Positions 1 through 4,866 of a DNA stretch of 5,007 bases are shown piece after piece. Origin of the DNA: JAUSEW01 sp964414015. Its GTDB lineage: Bacteria > Patescibacteriota > Microgenomatia > Levybacterales > UBA12049. The stretch lies in NCBI GenBank assembly GCA_964414015.1, contig CAYPUE010000048.1, forward strand, positions 1 to 5,007. The letters are read 5' to 3'. A program made the position numbers and the translations under genes. A model generated the notes under the pieces. The model ran no database searches and was not told the origin of the DNA. It was given only the letters and a program-made list of their open reading frames with translations. Position 1 is the first letter of the stretch, and each line of letters opens with the position of its first letter.

Positions 1-57
1 CTCAAGCTCTTTGACATTGCTAAGACAAGCTAATGGGAGTATTGCACCAGACTCATT

Positions 58-2163
58 TTAGGAAACTCTGCCGGTAAATGTGGATTTGGCAAGCATTTGC
101 TCCTGAATATTTCTTGGAACTTCCTCGTAATGTGAAGGTTCCATATAATATGACGCTCTGCCCTTAGACATGCTGCGAAGGGTTGTTGCGTATCCGGACA
201 ATTCGGACAAAGGAACCATTGACAAAATAATTGTTGCCCGGCTCCTTTCCTCTGTTCCTGAAATCTGCGCTCTTTTGGAAGACAAATCTCCAATCACATC
301 TCCCATAAATTCATTTGGGGTTGTTACTTCAACTTTCATAATTGGCTCCAAAAGCGTCAGGCCTGCTTTTTTGGTTGCTGCCTGCAATGCCTGGGAAGCT
401 GCGATTTTAAAGGCAATATCTGAAGAGTCAACTTCGTGATATGACCCATCATAAACTGTAACTGTCATATCTACCATCGGGTAACCCAACAAAATTCCAT
501 TTTCCATTGTTTCTTTAACTCCTTTTTCAATTGAGGATATAAATATTGCCGGAATTGCTCCTCCTTTGATACCGTTAACAAATTCGAAACCTTCTCCGCG
601 AGGTTTAGGCGTAACTCTCAAAAGACAGTGTCCGTATTGTCCTTTTCCTCCGGATTGCTTGATATATTTTCCTTCACCTTCCGCTTCCCTGCTAATAGTT
701 TCCTTGTATGCCACTTGCGGTGCTCCGACATTGGCTTCAACTCCAAAATCAGCCTTCATGGTATTGACTTTAACCTCAAGCTGCAGCTCTCCAACTCCTG
801 AAATAATTGTCTGTCCTGTTTCATGATTGGTTTTAACTTGAAATGTCGGATCTTCATCCATTAATCTCTTCAATGCATAACCCAATTTTTCCTGATCTGA
901 TTTAGTTTTTGGTTCAATTGCCAAAGAAATAACTGGCTCTGGGAAAGTAATTTTTTCCAAAATAATTGGCTTTTCCGGATCGCAAAGAGTATCCCCGGTT
1001 GTTGTGTCTTTAAGTCCAACAATTGCCACAATTTCTCCGGCAAATGCTTCTTTTATTTCTGTTCTTTCATTCGAGTGCATCAGAAGCAGCCGACCAACCC
1101 TTTCTTGAGAATTTTTCGTGCTGTTGTAAATATAAGTTCCGGCTGTAACTCTGCCTGAATAAATCCTAAAATAGGTAAGTTTTCCGACATGAGGATCATT
1201 CTGAATTTTGAAAGCCAAACCTGCAATTGGTTCTTCCGGAACTAATTTTCTTATTTCTTCTTCGCCTGTCTTTGGATTTATTCCTTTAACCTGACCTAGA
1301 TCTACCGGAGACGGAAGATAGTCAACAACTCCGTCCAAAAGAAGCTGAACTCCTTTATTTCTCAAAGAACTCCCTGCGAAAATCGGCACTAATTTATAAG
1401 CAATAACTGCCCGTCTCAAGGCTTTTTTTAATTCATCAACTGAAATTTCCTGATTTCCGATATATTTTTCCAAAAGCGCATCGTCTGTTTCTGCAATTTT
1501 CTCAACAAGTTTTGCTCTGTATTTCTCTATTTCCGGTCCCATTCCTTCCGGAATTTCCGAAGTAATTTCAAACTTTGCGCCCAATTCTTCTCCTGTCCAG
1601 ATAACGGATTTTCTGGTCAATAAATCATAAACTCCCTTAAAGCTTGCTTCTACTCCAATAGGCAGAACCATAATTGCGGGATTTGCTCCAAGCCTGTCCT
1701 CAATGCTTTTGACCGTTGCCAAAAAATCAGCTCCAAGCTTATCCATCTTATTAACAAAACAAAGCCTTGGAACTTTGTATTTATCTGCTTGTCTCCAGAC
1801 TGTTTCAGATTGAGATTGAACTCCTTCTTCCGCATCCAGAACTGTGATTCCGCCGTCCAGAACTCTAAGCGACCTTTCTACTTCGGCTGTAAAATCAACG
1901 TGTCCCGGAGTATCAATAATATTAATTCTATAACCCCCCCAGTATGCAGTAGTTGCAGCGGAAACAATTGTGATTCCTCTTTTCCTTTCTTCTTCCATCC
2001 AATCCATGACCGTAGTACCTTCGTCAATATCTCCAATTTTGTAGGTTTTCCCTGTATAATACAAAATGCGCTCGGTGGTCGTGGTTTTGCCCGCGTCAAT
2101 ATGGGCAATAATGCCAATATTTCTGATGTGGTCTAATTCAACGTATCTCTTATCTTCTGCCAT
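58..2163 (-). CDS. fusA: Translation elongation factor G (EF-G)
   Basis: Cytosolic GTPase that drives translocation of tRNA and mRNA on the ribosome and helps recycle ribosomes. The protein is 701 aa, the usual bacterial length, and complete. Visible G-domain motifs are the P-loop AHIDAGKT (20-27), RGIT (62-65), DTPGH with its catalytic-type His88 (84-88), NKMD (138-141) and a GSS variant of G5 (264-266). Domain II follows at about 300-400. Domain IV has the tip-loop YHEVDSS with His576, equivalent to the decoding-site His of E. coli EF-G, and domain V ends with the family block HYEEVP (678-683). I chose the ATG at 2163 because MAEDK leads directly into the conserved region; an in-frame TTG five codons upstream adds only MSFFI. 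No clear Shine-Dalgarno sequence precedes it. One deviation is GELQLE (458-463) where most EF-Gs have GELHLE. fusA normally follows rpsG directly, but here it is separated and has its own promoter. Confidence 0.98.
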   Translation of the reverse strand: MAEDKRYVELDHIRNIGIIAHIDAGKTTTTERILYYTGKTYKIGDIDEGTTVMDWMEEERKRGITIVSAATTAYWGGYRINIIDTPGHVDFTAEVERSLRVLDGGITVLDAEEGVQSQSETVWRQADKYKVPRLCFVNKMDKLGADFLATVKSIEDRLGANPAIMVLPIGVEASFKGVYDLLTRKSVIWTGEELGAKFEITSEIPEGMGPEIEKYRAKLVEKIAETDDALLEKYIGNQEISVDELKKALRRAVIAYKLVPIFAGSSLRNKGVQLLLDGVVDYLPSPVDLGQVKGINPKTGEEEIRKLVPEEPIAGLAFKIQNDPHVGKLTYFRIYSGRVTAGTYIYNSTKNSQERVGRLLLMHSNERTEIKEAFAGEIVAIVGLKDTTTGDTLCDPEKPIILEKITFPEPVISLAIEPKTKSDQEKLGYALKRLMDEDPTFQVKTNHETGQTIISGVGELQLEVKVNTMKADFGVEANVGAPQVAYKETISREAEGEGKYIKQSGGKGQYGHCLLRVTPKPRGEGFEFVNGIKGGAIPAIFISSIEKGVKETMENGILLGYPMVDMTVTVYDGSYHEVDSSDIAFKIAASQALQAATKKAGLTLLEPIMKVEVTTPNEFMGDVIGDLSSKRAQISGTEERSRATIILSMVPLSELSGYATTLRSMSKGRASYYMEPSHYEEVPRNIQEQMLAKSTFTGRVS

Positions 2164-2173
2164 AATAAAAAAG

Positions 2174-2239
2174 CTCAAAAATCAAATATCAAAACTCAAA
2201 ACCATCTATAGATTTGAGATTTGAGATCTAAGATTTGAG
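2174..2239. repeat. Short direct and inverted repeats in the fusA leader
   Basis: AGATTTGAG occurs three times on the plus strand (2210-2218, 2217-2225, 2231-2239; the first two overlap by two bases). Inverse-type CTCAAAA copies lie at 2174-2180 and 2195-2201. In the predicted fusA mRNA leader these complementary motifs could fold into alternative A/U-rich hairpins. It could also simply be low-complexity spacer DNA, like the rpsL-rpsG spacer. No known riboswitch or ribosomal-protein binding site is recognised. Confidence 0.5.
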
Positions 2240-2246
2240 TTAATAA

Positions 2247-2255
2247 AGTATATCA
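2247..2255 (-). promoter_or_regulatory. Predicted fusA promoter (extended -10)
   Basis: On the minus strand TGA-TATACT gives an extended -10 element (TGn plus a 5/6 match to TATAAT). The -35 region at 17-bp spacing is poor, which is common when TGn is present. Transcription would start near 2240 and give a fusA leader of about 77 nt. It lies in the 141-bp divergent spacer shared with the cyclophilin gene. It explains how fusA can be expressed although it is cut off from rpsL-rpsG. Prediction only. Confidence 0.5.
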
Positions 2256-2288
2256 TAATTTTTACCAAAATTAAATAAGAAACTCTTA

Positions 2289-2297
2289 TGCTATAAT
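2289..2297 (+). promoter_or_regulatory. Predicted cyclophilin promoter, extended -10, leaderless mRNA
   Basis: TGC-TATAAT is a perfect extended -10 element. No good -35 hexamer is found at 16-18 bp spacing. Only seven bases separate the -10 from the ATG at 2305, so transcription should begin at or within a base or so of the start codon and the mRNA is predicted to be leaderless. No Shine-Dalgarno sequence is possible in this layout. Confidence 0.65.
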
Positions 2298-2304
2298 AGC
2301 CAAC

Positions 2305-2910
2305 ATGAATAAATTTATTTTTGTTATATTTATTCTTATTCTAGGATTTTTTGCAGTCCTCGTTTTAAACAAGAAATCTTCCCAGCAAACTTCTCCGGCG
2401 CAAAAAGAAACCTTAATTATTCCTTCAAAAAATCCTACACCAACTCCTTCGCCAGCTGTTATAATAACACCTATGGCAGAAAATACAACCGCAACTTCTA
2501 CTGCGATTATCAAAACTAGCAAAGGAGATATTGAATTAACGCTTTTTTCAAAAGATGCGCCAAATACTGTAAATAATTTTGTGCAGAAAGCCAAAAGCGG
2601 ATTTTACAATAATCTTATTTTTCATCGGGTGGAAGATTGGGTAGCGCAAGGAGGCGATCCTCTTGGCAATGGAACAGGCGGAGGCAACATACCGGTTGAA
2701 TTTAATTCCAAACCTTTTGTTGTCGGAGCTTTAGGAGTTGCCAGCAGAGGAGATGGAAAAGTCCAAAACGATGCTCAATTTTTCATCACCAAAAAAGATT
2801 CTCAATTTTTAAATGGCCAATATACCAATTTCGGAATCGTAACCAAAGGCATGGACGTCGTAAACAAACTCCAAATCGGCTCCAAAATCCTCGGAATAAT
2901 TATAGAATAA
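2305..2910 (+). CDS. Membrane-anchored cyclophilin-type peptidyl-prolyl cis-trans isomerase
   Basis: Predicted to catalyse cis-trans isomerisation of Xaa-Pro bonds and assist folding of proteins outside the cytoplasmic membrane. The 201-aa product has an N-terminal hydrophobic segment (about 4-21) with no lipobox Cys, so it is probably an uncleaved anchor. A Ser/Thr/Pro-rich linker (about 24-66) follows, then a compact cyclophilin domain (about 67-201). Motifs are FHRV (106-109, Arg108 matching the catalytic Arg of CypA), QGGDP (115-119), a Gly-rich GNGTGGG (121-127), NDAQFFIT (155-162, usually NGSQFFIT) and FLNGQYTNFG (168-177), where Tyr173 replaces the usual active-site-flanking His. The loops are short, as in minimal bacterial cyclophilins. 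The gene diverges from fusA and its last codons are duplicated 674 bp downstream. The family is sure; the export topology and substrates are inferred. Confidence 0.93.
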   Translation: MNKFIFVIFILILGFFAVLVLNKKSSQQTSPAQKETLIIPSKNPTPTPSPAVIITPMAENTTATSTAIIKTSKGDIELTLFSKDAPNTVNNFVQKAKSGFYNNLIFHRVEDWVAQGGDPLGNGTGGGNIPVEFNSKPFVVGALGVASRGDGKVQNDAQFFITKKDSQFLNGQYTNFGIVTKGMDVVNKLQIGSKILGIIIE

Positions 2911-2911
2911 A
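2884..2911 (+). repeat. Direct repeat, copy 1 (3' end of cyclophilin gene)
   Basis: These 28 bases encode the cyclophilin C-terminus KILGIIIE plus its stop codon. They match 3558-3585 at 26 of 28 positions; the two differences are adjacent (TT versus CG at 2900-2901). Similarity continues a few bases further if two single-base gaps are allowed. Together the copies flank the TrpR-like gene and its two palindromes. Confidence 0.9.
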
Positions 2912-2973
2912 CTTAATGCCCTAAACGCAATTAACCTTTACATCTGTATTCTTTTAATTATCAATTAAACTCC

Positions 2974-3002
2974 TTGACGTCCACTATAATAATACGTATT
3001 AT
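2974..3002 (+). promoter_or_regulatory. Predicted promoter of the TrpR-like gene
   Basis: TTGACG (2974-2979) and TATTAT (2997-3002), separated by 17 bp, form a near-consensus sigma70-type promoter. The spacer and the -10 lie inside the 28-bp palindrome, so a protein bound there would block RNA polymerase. Transcription should start near 3009, leaving about six bases before the ATG at 3015 and no room for a Shine-Dalgarno sequence. A second possible -10, TATAGT at 3003-3008, would make the mRNA fully leaderless. Confidence 0.65.
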
Positions 3003-3009
3003 TATAGTG
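2982..3009. promoter_or_regulatory. 28-bp perfect palindrome, candidate operator (site 1)
   Basis: A perfect dyad with 14-bp arms, centred between 2995 and 2996; the half-site reads CACTATAATAATAC. It overlaps the spacer and -10 of the promoter for the TrpR-like gene and ends six bases before its ATG. TrpR-family repressors bind as dimers to palindromes, and E. coli TrpR represses its own gene. Autoregulation by the adjacent protein is therefore the simplest reading, as an inference. A close relative of this palindrome lies after the gene. Confidence 0.8.
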
Positions 3010-3014
3010 TTACA

Positions 3015-3458
3015 ATGACACAAGTTTCTAAATATCCTATTCATAAAAAAGTCGAGGAAAGAATGTTTGAGATTTTTAAATCTACTATATCGTCTTTAAA
3101 AAGTAACGAGGATATCGAAGACTTTCTAGAAGATTTTCTATCTCCAGTTGAAAAAATAATGTTAAGCAAAAGGCTTGCGATAGCCGTTCTTCTTGCGAAA
3201 GGACATAATTATCCTGTAATTGCAGAGATTTTACGAGTAACGCCATCAACAATCGCATCTGTAAGTTTACGGCTCAAATATGCTGGAAAAGGTTACAAGA
3301 AGGCAGTTGGAAAAATTTTATCCCAAGAAAAAGCAAATCAATTTTGGCAGAAAATTGAAGACGTTTTAGTAAAGATTCCAAAGTCTAAAGGAAGCAGTTG
3401 GGTATATCAAAAACAAGAATATGAGAAGCAAAAAAGAGCAAAGAAAAAAGCCTTTTAA
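3015..3458 (+). CDS. TrpR/YerC-YecD-family helix-turn-helix DNA-binding protein
   Basis: A 147-aa protein of the Trp-repressor superfamily, closest in style to B. subtilis YerC/YecD. The all-helical TrpR-like domain covers about 13-105. The block LSPVEKIMLSKRLAIAVLLAKG (42-63) parallels the conserved YerC segment around its Gln-Arg-Leu, and the helix-turn-helix is about 66-88 (YPVIAEILRV then TPSTIASVSLRL). A C-terminal extension (about 106-147) ends in a strongly basic KQKRAKKKAF tail that may add nonspecific DNA contacts. I kept the ATG at 3015 although Met17 has a better GAGG Shine-Dalgarno at 3054-3057, because the promoter geometry fits the first start and I recall similar N-termini in related proteins. 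It has its own promoter and is framed by two near-identical palindromes. Its ligand is unknown: tryptophan binding cannot be assumed, and no biosynthetic genes are adjacent. Confidence 0.9.
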   Translation: MTQVSKYPIHKKVEERMFEIFKSTISSLKSNEDIEDFLEDFLSPVEKIMLSKRLAIAVLLAKGHNYPVIAEILRVTPSTIASVSLRLKYAGKGYKKAVGKILSQEKANQFWQKIEDVLVKIPKSKGSSWVYQKQEYEKQKRAKKKAF

Positions 3459-3463
3459 TCATC

Positions 3464-3489
3464 ACTATAATGATACGTATCATTATAGT
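3464..3489. promoter_or_regulatory. 26-bp perfect palindrome after the TrpR-like gene (site 2)
   Basis: A perfect dyad with 13-bp arms, centred between 3476 and 3477; the half-site is ACTATAATGATAC. It is identical to the core of site 1 except for one base per arm, changed symmetrically (A to G in one arm, T to C in the other). It begins five bases after the TAA of the TrpR-like gene, 481 bp centre to centre from site 1. It is not followed by a T-tract on either strand, so a plain terminator is unlikely. A second operator, permitting DNA looping or roadblock control of convergent transcripts, is more plausible. A role as the end of a mobile unit is also possible. Confidence 0.75.
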
Positions 3490-3527
3490 CTTCAAGCAAA
3501 ATTAAATTGCTTTGGTTAAACTAACAC

Positions 3528-3584
3528 CAAATAAAACTATTAAATAAAATTGAGGATAAAATCCTCGGAATAACGATAGAATAA
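3528..3584 (+). pseudogene. Remnant of a cyclophilin C-terminus
   Basis: This stretch reads QIKLLNKIEDKILGITIE then TAA, in register with the intact cyclophilin ending VVNKLQIGSKILGIIIE. Relative to that gene the remnant is exactly two codons shorter between NK and KILG, and GITIE replaces GIIIE. An in-frame TAA at 3522-3524 and no further similarity upstream mean only the tail survives. It could be the tail of a lost tandem paralogue, or the original 3' end of the cyclophilin gene displaced by an insertion. It lies just four bases before the stop codon of the convergent deaminase-like gene. Confidence 0.55.
3541..3566 (-). terminator. Predicted intrinsic terminator of the deaminase-like gene
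   Basis: On the minus strand a six-base-pair stem, GAGGAT-TTT-ATCCTC (3566 to 3552), is followed by the T-rich run AATTTTATTTA. It lies 22 bases after the stop codon of the deaminase-like gene. The stem is short but half GC in a very AT-rich region. Half of the stem comes from the repeated cyclophilin tail. The plus strand lacks a T-tract after it, so it should work mainly in the minus direction. Confidence 0.5.
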
Positions 3585-3585
3585 A
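3558..3585 (+). repeat. Direct repeat, copy 2
   Basis: Partner of the repeat at 2884-2911, in the same orientation and 674 bp away, with 26 of 28 bases identical. The first 16 bases and the last 10 are exact; the mismatch is CG at 3574-3575. Homologous recombination between the copies would remove the TrpR-like gene and both palindromes while leaving the cyclophilin reading frame intact. Confidence 0.9.
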
Positions 3586-3588
3586 ACT

Positions 3589-4218
3589 TTACGGTAAACC
3601 TAAAGCTTTTCTTATTACACTCATTTCCCAGTCTTTTCCTGGATTGCCCAATTCAATCTTACCTGGCTCTTGCTTACGAAATTGACCTTTAGATAATTGT
3701 TCCTGTGCAGTAATTGAGGGCTCTTCGTAAAAATAAACGTCAAGATCGCAAACAAGTTTAGAGATACAAACAGTTAAGGACTGTTTGTCTGTGTTATAAA
3801 TCTCATAAGTTTGAGGACCTGTAGATCCGGGATGAATTAAGGGAGCACCGCAATTAGTCATTAAAGAAAGAGCTTCTCCTGTTTCCGAAGAACGGAAAAA
3901 TTCTCTCATTCTTAAACCAATATTGGCTGGCACTATAATATTTTCTAATGTATGGCCGAGAATAAGTTTTTTGGGAGGAAATGTAAAAAATCCATTCTTA
4001 TCTGCAAAACCATCTTCCCAAAGCTCTGCATCTATTTCCGGTGTAATTCTAACTGGATCGTAAACAGGTTCTAATCCATGAGAAATTAAAATTCTTTCTT
4101 GTTCTTCTCTGTTCTTCCTCACCCTAAAATAAGACGCTACATGAAGACGAATAACTGGTTCCCCATCGCCCTTTTCTACAAGATTAGAAACGTCGATGAT
4201 CTTTTCTTTCTCTAGCAT
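3589..4218 (-). CDS. dCTP deaminase / dUTPase-superfamily protein
   Basis: A 209-aa protein with the fold of dCTP deaminase (Dcd), which converts dCTP to dUTP for thymidylate synthesis and is related to trimeric dUTPases. Collinear matches to Dcd are IRLHVASYFRV (23-33, like VDVRLGNKFR), ILGHTLENIIVP (86-97, like the LAVTLESVTLP strand), RSS (109-111), and HPG...TYEIYN (129-142, like DPG...LEFYN), placing Glu139 at the position of the catalytic Glu. KGQFRKQEPGKIEL (177-190) resembles the C-terminal KYRNQQG lid. The second conserved Arg, which in Dcd follows RSS after a few residues, is not seen (SSETGEALS). Activity is therefore uncertain: it may be a true deaminase, a bifunctional dCTP deaminase/dUTPase, or a divergent nucleotide-binding relative. 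It follows rpsG on the same strand but has its own promoter 8 bases before the ATG. Confidence 0.8.
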   Translation of the reverse strand: MLEKEKIIDVSNLVEKGDGEPVIRLHVASYFRVRKNREEQERILISHGLEPVYDPVRITPEIDAELWEDGFADKNGFFTFPPKKLILGHTLENIIVPANIGLRMREFFRSSETGEALSLMTNCGAPLIHPGSTGPQTYEIYNTDKQSLTVCISKLVCDLDVYFYEEPSITAQEQLSKGQFRKQEPGKIELGNPGKDWEMSVIRKALGLP

Positions 4219-4226
4219 AGAGGAGT

Positions 4227-4255
4227 ATTATAGCCTAAATTTGATTAAAAGTAAA
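4227..4255 (-). promoter_or_regulatory. Predicted promoter of the deaminase-like gene, leaderless mRNA
   Basis: On the minus strand TTTACT (4255-4250) and a perfect TATAAT (4232-4227) are spaced by 17 bp. Only eight bases separate the -10 from the ATG at 4218, so the transcript would start at or next to the start codon. Those eight bases (ACTCCTCT) have no Shine-Dalgarno character. The promoter occupies the 75-bp gap after rpsG and makes the gene independent of the ribosomal-protein transcript. Confidence 0.65.
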
Positions 4256-4293
4256 TATTATAGGATAAAAATAATAAATGGATTAGGTGAGGG

Positions 4294-4767
4294 TTACCAT
4301 CTGAAGTGGGCGAAGGCCTTATTTGCTTGGGCCATTCTTTCAACTGCATCTCTTTTCTTAATTGCCTCTCCGAGGTTTTGAGCCGCATCCATAAATTCTC
4401 CTGCTAATTTTTCTGAAAATAAGTGGAAATCCTTACTTGATCTTCCTCTTGCGGCTTGGATTATCCAACGCATAGCCAAAGCCATTCTTCTGTCTCCTGA
4501 TACTTCCATTGGGATTTGGTAAGACGCACCTCCTACTCTTCTTGGTTTTACTTCTTGTTTTGGCCCGATATTATCCAAAGCTTTTTCAAAAACCTGCAGA
4601 GGATCTTGGCCTTTAGTTTTAATAATTTCTAATGCGTCGTACATGCATTTCTCTGCGGCTTGTTTTTTGCCGCTTATCATAATCTTATTGATAAACTTAG
4701 CAATTAATTTGCTGTCGTAAACTTTATCTCCTTCGATTTGTCTTTTGGCTACTTTTTTATGTCTCAT
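4294..4767 (-). CDS. rpsG: 30S ribosomal protein S7
   Basis: Primary rRNA-binding protein that nucleates assembly of the 30S head and sits near the E-site and mRNA exit. The 157-aa length matches the bacterial norm of about 156. Recognisable blocks are the N-terminal basic arm (MRHKKVAKRQ), YDSKLIAKFINKIMISGKK (17-35), PLQVFEKALDNI (56-67), the beta-hairpin region KPRRVGGASYQIP (74-86), the MRWI helix (99-102) and the C-terminal MAQANKAFAHFRW (145-157), which is close to the family consensus. The N-terminus diverges slightly from the usual MPRRG start. The ATG at 4767 is the only sensible start and has no Shine-Dalgarno sequence upstream (AATAAAAT). It follows rpsL in the usual str-operon order, probably on one transcript. 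fusA, its usual next neighbour, is displaced. Confidence 0.98.
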   Translation of the reverse strand: MRHKKVAKRQIEGDKVYDSKLIAKFINKIMISGKKQAAEKCMYDALEIIKTKGQDPLQVFEKALDNIGPKQEVKPRRVGGASYQIPMEVSGDRRMALAMRWIIQAARGRSSKDFHLFSEKLAGEFMDAAQNLGEAIKKRDAVERMAQANKAFAHFRW

Positions 4768-4866
4768 ATTTTATTAATTTTTAAATTTTCAGTTTTAAAT
4801 TTTAATTGAATTTTGAATGTTTAAAATTTAAGATTTCATTTCAAATTTCGAATTTTAAATTGAAAA
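4768..4866. repeat. AT-only-like low-complexity spacer between rpsL and rpsG
   Basis: About 97 bases with only about one in nine being G or C, built from degenerate TTTAAATTTT and AATTTTGAA-like words on both strands. Many words are self-complementary (for example AAATTTCGAATTT at 4844-4856), so the rpsL-rpsG mRNA here could form weak A/U hairpins. No ORF, promoter with a recognisable -35, or ribosome binding site is evident. It is unusual to have such a long spacer between these two normally closely spaced genes. Confidence 0.7.

Noticed and set aside
1..57. Possible end of a plus-strand gene (LKLFDIAKTS then TAA at 31-33, or a frame ending TAG at 59-61), a short minus-strand ATG at 17, or a tRNA.
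   Set aside because: Too short to judge: two plus frames are open by chance-compatible lengths, no family signature is visible, and no tRNA arms or TTCGAATC-like T-loop are present.
170..2136. Several open frames antisense to fusA and in its other minus-strand frames.
   Set aside because: They lie entirely within the strongly conserved fusA gene, lack family features and are shadows.
2164..2178. Alternative fusA start at an in-frame TTG (adds MSFFI).
   Set aside because: The extra residues are not family-like, TTG is weaker, and the ATG at 2163 starts the usual short EF-G N-terminus.
2953..2969. TTTAATT-ATC-AATTAAA inverted repeat after the cyclophilin gene.
   Set aside because: Seven A/T-only pairs with no T-tract; expected by chance in such AT-rich DNA.
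3054..3065. Alternative start of the TrpR-like gene at Met17, with GAGG at 3054-3057.
   Set aside because: The promoter places transcription just before the ATG at 3015, and the first 16 residues look like a conserved N-terminus in this group. It cannot be fully excluded.
3464..3489. Palindrome site 2 as a rho-independent terminator.
   Set aside because: Very AT-rich stem with no T-tract after it on either strand, and its sequence is shared with the promoter-proximal palindrome, which favours protein binding.
2982..3489. The two palindromes as CRISPR repeats.
   Set aside because: Only two copies, separated by a complete gene rather than a short spacer, and no cas genes nearby.
3494..3512. 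AAGCAA...TTGCTT hairpin as a terminator of the TrpR-like gene.
   Set aside because: Stem of only six pairs, mostly A/T, followed by TGGTT rather than a T-tract.
4196..4381. 61-codon plus-strand frame across the rpsG end and deaminase-like start.
   Set aside because: Overlaps two real genes on the other strand, has low-complexity sequence and no promoter or ribosome binding site.
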